The translations under genes were made by a program, and so were the position numbers. The notes below the pieces were generated by a model. The model did not search any database. It saw nothing but the letters and a program-made list of their open reading frames with translations, and had not been told where the DNA came from. Shown piece by piece: positions 1-4,981 of a stretch of DNA of 7,378 nucleotides. This stretch comes from an uncultured Desulfotignum sp. (lineage in GTDB: Bacteria > Desulfobacterota > Desulfobacteria > Desulfobacterales > Desulfobacteraceae). The stretch lies in the NCBI GenBank assembly GCA_937951975.1, contig CALGAJ010000243.1:1-7378 (forward strand), read 5' to 3'. Positions within the stretch are counted from its first letter, which is position 1, and the number at the start of each line of letters is the position of its first letter.

Positions 1-425
1 GCGCACAGCATGATGCCGGCAACATCCTTGGGGATTTCCACGCCCAGATATTTGTACATGCGGGAGATGACGGTGCAGGTGCAGCCCACCGGCCAGATCC
101 AGCATTCCAGAGGCTGACCCGTGGTCACGTCCCCGAGCTTGTGATGGTCCACAATGCCCAGGATATTGGCTTCCTTCAGGTCGTCCGGACTCTGGGCCAG
201 ATCGGAATGATCCACCAGGTACACGTCTTTGCCGGCATAGCTGGTCACCACGGCCGGGGCTGCCACACCGAATTTGTCCAGAACGAATTTGGATTCCGGG
301 TTGAGCTCCCCCTGAACCGCCGGGGCGATGTCCTCACCCAGTTTTTTCTTGAGATCCGTCAGTGCAATAGCGGCACAGACAGAATCTGTATCCGGGTTTT
401 TGTGGCCAAATACCAAAGTTGTCAT
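1..425 (-). CDS. ppaC: Manganese-dependent inorganic pyrophosphatase (family II, DHH), N-terminal part
   Basis: Cytoplasmic family II pyrophosphatase, which hydrolyses diphosphate to two phosphates and pulls biosynthetic reactions forward. The gene runs leftward from ATG at 425 and leaves the window after 141 codons, so only the DHH-domain half is seen; the C-terminal DHHA2 domain would lie beyond base 1. Visible motifs are GHKNPDTDS (residues 7-15, with metal ligands H8, D12 and D14), VDH with D72, the signature DHH at 93-95, and PVGCT at 112-116. Spacing matches Bacillus subtilis PpaC closely. The start is fixed by a strong AGGAGG (430-435 on the plus strand, 4 bases from ATG) and by a promoter just upstream. 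In sulfate reducers such an enzyme would remove the diphosphate released by sulfate activation; that role is inferred. The identification is firm. Confidence 0.95.
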   Translation of the reverse strand, partial: MTTLVFGHKNPDTDSVCAAIALTDLKKKLGEDIAPAVQGELNPESKFVLDKFGVAAPAVVTSYAGKDVYLVDHSDLAQSPDDLKEANILGIVDHHKLGDVTTGQPLECWIWPVGCTCTVISRMYKYLGVEIPKDVAGIMLC

Positions 426-452
426 AAAACCTCCTAATTGATTAATGTCATG

Positions 453-482
453 TTTATACAAAAAGATGATGCGGTTTGTCAC
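453..482 (-). promoter_or_regulatory. Putative sigma70-type promoter of ppaC
   Basis: Read on the minus strand, a -35 GTGACA (477-482) and a -10 TATAAA (453-458) are separated by 18 bases, each matching the consensus at 5 of 6 positions. Transcription would start near 446, giving a leader of about 20 bases that contains the AGGAGG ribosome binding site. A weaker alternative pair lies upstream (TATGAT at 488-493, CGGACA at 512-517, 18-base spacer). Prediction by eye only. Confidence 0.5.
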
Positions 483-490
483 CCATCATC
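465..490. repeat. Dyad overlapping the ppaC -35 box (operator candidate)
   Basis: A perfect 7-base inverted repeat, GATGATG (465-471) and CATCATC (484-490), separated by 12 bases and centred on the proposed -35 box of ppaC. Size and position would suit a dimeric repressor, but no regulator is known for it here and short trinucleotide-like repeats can occur by chance. Confidence 0.3.
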
Positions 491-711
491 ATACGTTTTT
501 ACAGTTTTGGCTGTCCGATGCCTGATGCGGCAAAATGGCAAAAAAGCGGACAGATCCGTTTAAAATCAAAGTATCTTATAAAATTTATCAGCAATATACA
601 CAAGGAAAATTTTAAAAATTCAAACGGGTTTAACCCGATTGACACATGAAGGGATGCCCGGGTTTTATTTTAAAAAAAAGGGGGACATGAACCAGGATTT
701 TCCCTTGTTTC

Positions 712-740
712 TGTTCAAGAATTTTTTTCTGTGGTATAAG
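712..740 (+). promoter_or_regulatory. Putative extended -10 promoter of yhbY
   Basis: The -10 TATAAG (735-740) is preceded by TGG, giving an extended -10 element. Seventeen bases upstream is a weak -35, TGTTCA (712-717). Transcription would start near 747, about 30 bases before the ATG at 779, with AAGGA (767-771) as ribosome binding site. A better -35-like TTGACA at 639-644 has no good -10 at the right distance. Confidence 0.4.
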
Positions 741-778
741 ACTCAATTTAAAACCCAATCAAGACGAAGGATAAGAAC

Positions 779-1087
779 ATGGTGATGCAGTTGACCGGGA
801 GCCAGCGTAAATATCTGCGGGGCCTGGCCCATCATTTGAACCCCGGCGCGTTTGTGGGTGCCAGAGGAATGACCCCGGCGCTTTTAGCTGAGATCGAAAC
901 CGCGTTGGACGGGGCCGAACTGATCAAGATCAAATTTGTGGATCATAAGGATAAAGCGGTTAAAACCGGGTTGCTGGATGAGATTTCCCGGCACACCGGC
1001 GCGGCGGTGGCCGGTATGATCGGGCATGTGGCTGTGCTGTACCGGCCCCACAAAAACCCGGAAAAAAGACGGATTCATCTGCCCTGA
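779..1087 (+). CDS. yhbY: YhbY family RNA-binding protein (CRM domain)
   Basis: A small single-domain RNA-binding protein of the CRM (YhbY) family, 102 residues, close to the usual length of about 97. The family associates with pre-50S ribosomal particles in Escherichia coli and is thought to act in ribosome assembly. Visible family features are an N-terminal TGSQRKYLRGLAHHL helix, the GxxG RNA-contact loop GARG (27-30), the following LLAEIETALDGAELIKIK segment, and the closing GHVAVLYRPHKNP. ATG at 779 has AAGGA seven bases upstream; ATG at 785 is an alternative in the same frame. It is followed after 55 bases by the YchF-like gene, another protein of ribosome-linked ancestry, with no visible terminator between them, so the two may be cotranscribed. 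Confidence 0.92.
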   Translation: MVMQLTGSQRKYLRGLAHHLNPGAFVGARGMTPALLAEIETALDGAELIKIKFVDHKDKAVKTGLLDEISRHTGAAVAGMIGHVAVLYRPHKNPEKRRIHLP

Positions 1088-1142
1088 GGGGAATCGCGGG
1101 TTAGAGTTTTAAACGTAAACAATCAAGGGAATACCCAATTTT

Positions 1143-2213
1143 ATGAAAGTCGGTATTATCGGCCTGCCCCAGACAGGCAAGAAAACACTGTTTCAGATTT
1201 TAACGGGAAATGCGGCACTGGATCCGGCAAAGACCAATAAACCCGTACCCGGGGCCGCAGATATCCTGGACTCCCGGTTCAACACGCTGGTGGATATGTA
1301 TCAGCCCAAAAAACAGGTCCGGGCCCGGCTGGATCTGGCGCTGCTGCCCAAACTGGAGGCGGAGACCATTGCCGCAGGAGAGATTTTCAGGGATATTGCG
1401 GACATGGACGCCATCTGCCATGTGATCCGTGCGTTTGAAGATGATGCGGTTTATCATTCCCAAGGGTCGGTGAATGCCTGGCGGGATTTTGAAAATGTGA
1501 ATGCCGAACTGCTCATGCATGATCAGATTTTTGCGGAAAAACGGATCCAGCGGCTGGCCGATGAGGTGAAAAAAATAAAAGATGAGGCCCGGCAGAAGGA
1601 GCTGGCCCTGATGCAGCGCATTCAGGAACACCTGGAGCAGGAAAATCCGCTGCGGCTGATGGCATTGTCCCCGGATGAGGATAAAATGATCCGCAGCTAT
1701 CCGTTCATTACCCGGAAAAAAATGGTGATTGCCGTGAATGTGGCGGAAGAGGATCTGGGAAACCAGGATCTGCTGGCCCGGTTTGCCCCGGCCTGTCAGG
1801 CCCAGGCCATCGAGGTCATGCTGGTGTCCGCCAAAGTGGAAGCGGAAATCGCATTGCTGGACACGGCATCGGAAAAACAGGAATTTCTGGATGCGCTGGG
1901 TATTGAAGAAACCGCACTGGAAGTGCTCACCCGGCTGTGTCTGAGATCTTTGAACCTGATCTCTTTTTTCACCGTGGGCAAAGACGAAGTCAGGCAATGG
2001 CTGGTGCGCCAGGAAAGTACCGCGCCCCGGGCGGCCGGGGTTATTCATTCGGATCTGGAACGGGGATTCATCCGGGCGGAAGTGTTTTCCTATGATGACT
2101 TGATCGCTTTCGGATCGGAAGCAGAACTGAAAAAAGCCGGCCGGTTCTATGTGGAAGGTAAAACCTATCGGGTCAAGGACGGGGATATTTTAAACATCCG
2201 GTTTTCCGTGTAA
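1143..2213 (+). CDS. Degenerate YchF/OLA1-like P-loop protein with TGS (DUF933) domain
   Basis: 356 residues, near the 363 of Escherichia coli YchF, with the same layout: an N-terminal P-loop domain, a helical insert (about 125-175, charged and coiled-coil-like) and a C-terminal TGS/DUF933 domain (about 270-356) with the well-kept block APRAAGVIHSDLERGFIRAE. YchF/OLA1 proteins are ATPases that bind ribosomes. Here the P-loop reads GLPQTGKKT (7-15), with Lys at 14 where Ser/Thr normally binds magnesium. The switch I region is shortened, and the G3 motif (DIAGL in YchF) is replaced by DLALL (64-68), losing the glycine. The base-recognition motif NVAE (199-202) still fits the NxxE typical of ATP-preferring YchF. 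This suggests a paralogue that may bind nucleotide but hydrolyse poorly. AAGGGA lies 12 bases before the ATG, rather far. A canonical ychF may exist elsewhere in the genome, so no symbol is given. Confidence 0.85.
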   Translation: MKVGIIGLPQTGKKTLFQILTGNAALDPAKTNKPVPGAADILDSRFNTLVDMYQPKKQVRARLDLALLPKLEAETIAAGEIFRDIADMDAICHVIRAFEDDAVYHSQGSVNAWRDFENVNAELLMHDQIFAEKRIQRLADEVKKIKDEARQKELALMQRIQEHLEQENPLRLMALSPDEDKMIRSYPFITRKKMVIAVNVAEEDLGNQDLLARFAPACQAQAIEVMLVSAKVEAEIALLDTASEKQEFLDALGIEETALEVLTRLCLRSLNLISFFTVGKDEVRQWLVRQESTAPRAAGVIHSDLERGFIRAEVFSYDDLIAFGSEAELKKAGRFYVEGKTYRVKDGDILNIRFSV

Positions 2214-2233
2214 CCGGTGTCTTGTTTTTAGCG

Positions 2234-2269
2234 ATAAAGGGCGGAGCCCGGCAGAAAACCGCCCTTTAT
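2234..2269. terminator. Bidirectional stem-loop terminator between convergent genes
   Basis: A perfect 11-base stem, ATAAAGGGCGG (2234-2244) with CCGCCCTTTAT (2259-2269), and a 14-base loop. It begins 20 bases after the stop of the YchF-like gene and ends 6 bases from the stop of the opposing gene. The A/T outer stem provides a short T-run in either direction, fitting a shared terminator, although the uridine tract is weak. Confidence 0.75.
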
Positions 2270-2275
2270 AAATTT

Positions 2276-2683
2276 CTATTCCGGTGCATTGGCATGGGCT
2301 TCAGAAAGCCGCTGTTTCAGATAGGCCATGTCTGCCGGATCGTATTCATCCAGGTCAAAACAATACCCGTCTTCCCCTAAAAGTCCTTCGGGAATCAGGT
2401 CTCCTTTTTCCTCCGGGTCCGTGATCATTTCCCCGTAAAAGCACACGGACAGCCACCGGTTGTCCGGATCATCATCAATGACATCCACCATGGCGAACAG
2501 GGAGCGTTTTTCCTGAAGATCATGTTTCGGGCGCACGGAATAACTGACCGTGGGCCGGGCCACAAATTCCAGCCCGGTTCTGTCCAGGGTCTTCAAGTGG
2601 GCCAGCAGTTCTTCAAATGCCTGTTTGATCCGGGTATCGTTGTCTTTCCATGCTGAAATGAATGGGTTCAGTTCTGTGGTCAT
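2276..2683 (-). CDS. Uncharacterised acidic protein, third gene of the pyrR-moaB operon
   Basis: I do not recognise this 135-residue protein. It is soluble-looking, without a signal peptide or membrane segment, and strongly acidic, with clusters such as DVIDDDPDNRW (67-77), DPEEKGD (89-95) and GEDGYCFDLDEYDP (103-116). The N-terminal third is helical and amphipathic; the middle, around VARPTVSYSVRPKH (41-54) and SLFAMVDVIDDD, has alternating hydrophobic residues like beta strands. It contains two cysteines (81 and 108) and no obvious catalytic or metal motif. The ATG at 2683 lies 2 bases after the moaB stop, so it is probably translated by coupling with moaB; the gene ends just before the shared terminator. 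The position suggests, but does not show, a link to nucleotide or molybdopterin metabolism. Coding status is supported by tight packing in the operon and a long clean frame. Confidence 0.8.
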   Translation of the reverse strand: MTTELNPFISAWKDNDTRIKQAFEELLAHLKTLDRTGLEFVARPTVSYSVRPKHDLQEKRSLFAMVDVIDDDPDNRWLSVCFYGEMITDPEEKGDLIPEGLLGEDGYCFDLDEYDPADMAYLKQRLSEAHANAPE

Positions 2684-2685
2684 GA

Positions 2686-3189
2686 TTATTCCCTCATATG
2701 TTTGAGCAGGTGTCCGATTTCAGGGAAAATCAATGCGTTGCAGGCCAGTTTGCAGGCTTTCAGGCTGCCTGGAATGCAGAACACCAGAATGTTTCTGATA
2801 ATACCGGCCGTGGCCCGGGAACCGATGGCGGCCGCATCGATTTCCTCAAAAGAGAGCTGGGCAAACACGGGACCGAATGCGGTGAGCGTTTTTTCAAAAA
2901 ACGGCTGTACCGCTTCAATGGTCACATCTTTGGGGCTGATGCCGGTGCCGCCGGTCATGATCACGGCATGGGGGGTTATTTTTTCCACCACATGGGTCAG
3001 CAGATTCTGGATGTCGGTGATGTCATCTTTGACAACCTGGTGAATCATCACCTCATGTCCTTCTTTTCTGGCCTGTTTTTTGATCCAGGTTCCGCTTTTG
3101 TCGTCTGCCAGCTTCCTTGTGGTGGATATGCTGATTACCGCTATCCGGATATGCTGGATTGCTTTTTTTCTGTGTTCATCCGTGCTCAT
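2686..3189 (-). CDS. moaB: MoaB-type molybdenum cofactor biosynthesis protein
   Basis: 167 residues, normal for the MoaB/MogA family, which in organisms using it adenylylates molybdopterin before metal insertion (established for MogA, Cnx1G and archaeal MoaB). Visible motifs are ISIS near residue 20, DDKSG (29-33), the nucleotide/pterin loop TGGTGISPKDVT (79-90, with D88 at the conserved acidic site), QLSFEEI (111-117) followed by SRATAG, and the closing IPGS (139-142). The LSFEEI block and surrounding order resemble Escherichia coli MoaB more than MogA. The ATG overlaps the pyrR stop by 4 bases (ATGA), indicating translational coupling. With mobA, moaE and moaC across the divergent promoter, it belongs to the local molybdenum or tungsten cofactor set. 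Whether it is the sole MPT adenylyltransferase of this organism cannot be told here. Confidence 0.9.
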   Translation of the reverse strand: MSTDEHRKKAIQHIRIAVISISTTRKLADDKSGTWIKKQARKEGHEVMIHQVVKDDITDIQNLLTHVVEKITPHAVIMTGGTGISPKDVTIEAVQPFFEKTLTAFGPVFAQLSFEEIDAAAIGSRATAGIIRNILVFCIPGSLKACKLACNALIFPEIGHLLKHMRE

Positions 3190-3725
3190 GAATGGATTTC
3201 CCTGAATACCAGATCCTGATCATCATGTTCGGACACATGCACCTGGATGGTATCCTGGTGACCGGTGTCCACAAAAATGCCTTTGTAATCCGCCTGGATG
3301 GGCAGCTCCCGGTGACCTCTGTCCACTAGGATGGCCAGTTCGATGCGGGCAGGACGGCCGAAATCCATGAGCGCTTCCATGGCGGCCCGGATGGTTCTGC
3401 CGGTGTAAAGCACGTCATCCACCAGAACAATATTGGTGTCATCCACGCTGAATGGAATATCAGACGGTCTGACCACCGGCTGATGACTGATTTTTGTCCA
3501 GTCATCCCGGTACATGTTGATATCCATGCTGCCCACGGGCAGGGTCACATTTTCAATTTTCCGGATCTGGTCGGCCAGGCGGTGGGCCAGAAAATCTCCC
3601 CGGGTCTGAATCCCCACCAGGGCCAGATTGTCGGCACCCTGGTGTTTTTCAATGATTTCGTGGGCAATCCGGGAAAGAATGCGTTTGAAATCCGAAGCAT
3701 TGAGAATGGGTCGTGTCTGTTTCAT
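3186..3725 (-). CDS. pyrR: PyrR bifunctional pyrimidine regulator / uracil phosphoribosyltransferase
   Basis: 179 residues, the normal length of PyrR. In Bacillus, PyrR binds pyr mRNA as a UMP-sensing attenuation protein and also makes UMP from uracil and PRPP. Family blocks are evident: RIAHEIIEKHQG (19-30), LVGIQTRGDFLAHRLA (36-51), MYRDDW (71-76), the PRPP-binding loop IVLVDDVLYTGRT (99-111) and LVDRGHRELPIQADY (133-147). Start at ATG 3725 is supported by AAAGG six bases upstream. It heads the leftward operon with moaB and the unknown 135-residue gene. No pyr biosynthetic genes and no clear PyrR-binding attenuator are in the window, so the regulatory role is inferred from the family only; it might act purely as a salvage enzyme. 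Confidence 0.95.
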   Translation of the reverse strand: MKQTRPILNASDFKRILSRIAHEIIEKHQGADNLALVGIQTRGDFLAHRLADQIRKIENVTLPVGSMDINMYRDDWTKISHQPVVRPSDIPFSVDDTNIVLVDDVLYTGRTIRAAMEALMDFGRPARIELAILVDRGHRELPIQADYKGIFVDTGHQDTIQVHVSEHDDQDLVFREIHS

Positions 3726-3765
3726 GACCTGCCTTTCATTACAAAGGGGTTGATACCATCAAAAA

Positions 3766-3794
3766 AATGTACCACCTTTTCCACCCGGGAGCAA
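3766..3794 (-). promoter_or_regulatory. Putative promoter of the pyrR-moaB operon
   Basis: On the minus strand, -35 TTGCTC (3789-3794) and -10 TACATT (3766-3771) are 17 bases apart, with TGG before the -10 (extended type). The hexamers are weak (3 and 4 of 6 matches). It would lie back to back with the mobA promoter, leaving four bases between the two -35 boxes. The leader would carry a small dyad TTGAT-n3-ATCAA (3750-3762 on the plus strand). Confidence 0.35.
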
Positions 3795-3798
3795 TACC

Positions 3799-3826
3799 TT
3801 GATTTTCAGGGGAAGTCAGATATAAT
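3799..3826 (+). promoter_or_regulatory. Putative sigma70-type promoter of the mobA-moaE-moaC operon
   Basis: TTGATT (3799-3804) and a consensus TATAAT (3821-3826) are 16 bases apart. The transcript would begin near 3833, leaving a leader of about 33 bases to the ATG at 3866. This also argues against the earlier in-frame ATG at 3839, which would be almost leaderless and has no ribosome binding site. Confidence 0.6.
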
Positions 3827-3865
3827 GCACCCGCATGGATGAGCATTGACAAAGGATGGATGCCA

Positions 3866-4465
3866 ATGGAGCTGGACTTCACAGGGGTGATTCTGGCCGG
3901 CGGGAAAAACAGCCGGCTTCCGGGGAAAAAAAAGACCTTTCACCGGGTTGGAGACACAAGCATACTTGAAAGACTGTGCGCGCTTTTTTCAAAACTGTTC
4001 AAGGAAACCATCATCGTGGTGAATGAACCCGAAGAATTCATGGGTCTGGACATGATGGTAGCAACCGATATCATCCCGGCCCGGTGTGTGCTGGCCGGGC
4101 TGCATGCCGGACTGTTTTATGCGTCCTACCCGTATGCGTATGTGACTGCCTGTGATATTCCGTTTGCCAGTGAAGCCGTGATCCGGCATCTGGTGGACCG
4201 GGTCAGACCCGGGGATCATGTGGTCATCCCCAGAACGGATGACGGGCTGGAGCCCTTGTCGGCGGTGTATTCCAAAGCGTGCATTCCTTTGATCGAAGAA
4301 AGCCTGAAAAACAATATATTCATGATCAAAAAATTCTACAAAAAAAAGCATGTCCGGGAAGTGCCCATGTCGGTATTGAAACGTCTGGATCCGGGCATGG
4401 AATTTATTTTTAATGTAAACACACCGTCTGATCTGGAAAAAGCCAGGCAGATGGCCACAAAATAG
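3866..4465 (+). CDS. mobA: MobA-like molybdenum cofactor guanylyltransferase
   Basis: A 199-residue nucleotidyltransferase of the MobA family, which attaches GMP from GTP to Mo-molybdopterin to form the guanine dinucleotide cofactor used by enzymes such as formate dehydrogenases. Motifs seen are VILAGGKNSRLPGKKK (8-23; the nucleotide-binding LAGGxxxR loop), VATDIIPARCVLAGLHAGL (65-83, the P-x-x-G-P-like region), VTACDIPF (93-100; D97 the likely Mg ligand), LEPLSAVYS (128-136) and FNVNTPSDLEKA (182-193). Three in-frame ATGs exist (3839, 3860, 3866). AAAGGA at 3851-3856 is nine bases before 3866 and too close to 3860, and the predicted transcript start near 3833 excludes 3839; hence 3866. Close relatives transfer CMP (MocA), so the nucleotide is not certain. 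First gene of the rightward operon; a large inverted repeat follows its stop codon. Confidence 0.87.
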   Translation: MELDFTGVILAGGKNSRLPGKKKTFHRVGDTSILERLCALFSKLFKETIIVVNEPEEFMGLDMMVATDIIPARCVLAGLHAGLFYASYPYAYVTACDIPFASEAVIRHLVDRVRPGDHVVIPRTDDGLEPLSAVYSKACIPLIEESLKNNIFMIKKFYKKKHVREVPMSVLKRLDPGMEFIFNVNTPSDLEKARQMATK

Positions 4466-4545
4466 GGAGGGGTCAGAATGGGGTCAGGCCTGCGTTATTG
4501 GCTTCAATAACGACAATAACGCAGGCCTGACCCCATTCTGACCCC
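4466..4545. repeat. REP-like element: 32-bp perfect inverted repeat
   Basis: Arms at 4469-4500 and 4514-4545 are perfect reverse complements over 32 bases, around a 13-base loop (4501-4513). Inside each arm is a tandem 11-base unit sharing the first eight bases GGGGTCAG (4469 and 4480) and the self-complementary CAGGCCTG (4485-4492, 4522-4529). GGAG (4466-4469) abuts the left arm, like the tetranucleotide 5' of hairpins recognised by RAYT (Y1-type REP) transposases. No T-run follows, so it is not a standard intrinsic terminator. It starts directly after the mobA stop (TAG at 4463-4465) and ends 22 bases before moaE. The inverted repeat is directly seen; the REP/RAYT assignment is inference, since no transposase is in the window and genome copy number is unknown. 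Confidence 0.8.
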
Positions 4546-4567
4546 CATCCCTTGAAAGGAACGATGG

Positions 4568-4960
4568 ATGGTGGAAAACGATAGAAAAGACAGTCCCGTG
4601 ACCCTGGCGCAGATGGTGGCCGATATCAAGGCCCATCCGGAATTTTCAAAAGCCGGAATGATTCTGGCCCACAACGGGGTGGTGCGGGAAACCGCCAGAG
4701 ACGGCCGGGCCGTGACCGGTCTTGAAATTGAAGTGGACCATGCCCGGCTTGAACAGATCCTGACAAAGGAGCGGGCCCGTCCCGGCATTCTGGATATCCA
4801 GGTGCACATTCGGGAAAATTGCCGGCTCAAAGTGGGGGATGATGTGATGTTTCTGGTGGTGGCCGGCAATATCCGGGAAAATGTGATCGCCGCTCTGACC
4901 GACACCCTCAACCATATCAAGGCGGATGTGACCCGGAAAACACAATTTTTTCAACAATGA
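4568..4960 (+). CDS. moaE: MoaE-like molybdopterin synthase catalytic subunit
   Basis: 130 residues, slightly shorter than typical MoaE (about 150). MoaE, in complex with MoaD thiocarboxylate, puts two sulfurs into precursor Z/cPMP to form molybdopterin. The sequence is divergent but the order fits: AGMILAHNGVVRETARDG (29-46, equivalent to the FxGxVR strand, R40), LEIEVDHARLEQIL, VHIRENCRLKVGDDVMFLVVAG (79-100, equivalent to HRVGELxxGD..V), then NIRENVIAAL and a C-terminal HIKADVTRK whose K118 and K124 approximate the two catalytic lysines. The usual W-K near the end is missing. Start is ATG 4568 with AAGGA seven bases upstream; the overlapping ATG at 4564 soon hits a stop. It sits 21 bases before moaC, which strongly supports the assignment. 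No MoaD is nearby. Confidence 0.78.
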   Translation: MVENDRKDSPVTLAQMVADIKAHPEFSKAGMILAHNGVVRETARDGRAVTGLEIEVDHARLEQILTKERARPGILDIQVHIRENCRLKVGDDVMFLVVAGNIRENVIAALTDTLNHIKADVTRKTQFFQQ

Positions 4961-4981
4961 ACCCGCCCATAAGGAATATTT

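Larger units (their letters stand above)
426..778. other. AT-rich intergenic region between ppaC and yhbY
   Basis: This 353-base spacer between two divergent genes holds the ppaC promoter (453-482), the probable yhbY promoter (712-740) and a very AT-rich middle part (about 540-700). Three copies of a 6-base unit occur in it: CGGGTT at 625-630, its complement AACCCG at 632-637, and CGGGTT again at 659-664. No reading frame with a convincing start or recognisable product was found, and no known riboswitch fold was recognised. Confidence 0.6.

Noticed and set aside
141..437. 98-codon plus-strand open frame at the left edge
   Set aside because: Antisense to ppaC, which carries all expected metal-binding motifs on the minus strand.
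639..667. TTGACA-based promoter for yhbY
   Set aside because: No acceptable -10 lies 16-18 bases downstream (only GTTTTA); the extended -10 at 735-740 is better placed.
1200..2048. 282-codon open frame on the minus strand
   Set aside because: It is antisense to the YchF-like gene, whose homology is clear; the antisense product is rich in His, Gln, Phe and Arg, typical of a shadow frame, and has no recognisable domain.
2698..3219. 173-codon plus-strand open frame
   Set aside because: Antisense to moaB; moaB has the conserved family motifs and couples with its neighbours.
3827..3865. Molybdenum cofactor riboswitch upstream of the mobA operon
   Set aside because: The predicted leader is only about 33 bases, far too short for the known Moco riboswitch, and no multi-stem fold is visible.
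4469..4545. CRISPR array or short tandem repeat locus
   Set aside because: There is one inverted pair with short internal doublings, no regularly spaced direct repeats and no spacers.
4466..4551. Rho-independent terminator between mobA and moaE
   Set aside because: The stem is very long and strong but neither side is followed by a T-run, and the downstream genes continue the same pathway without a clear new promoter.
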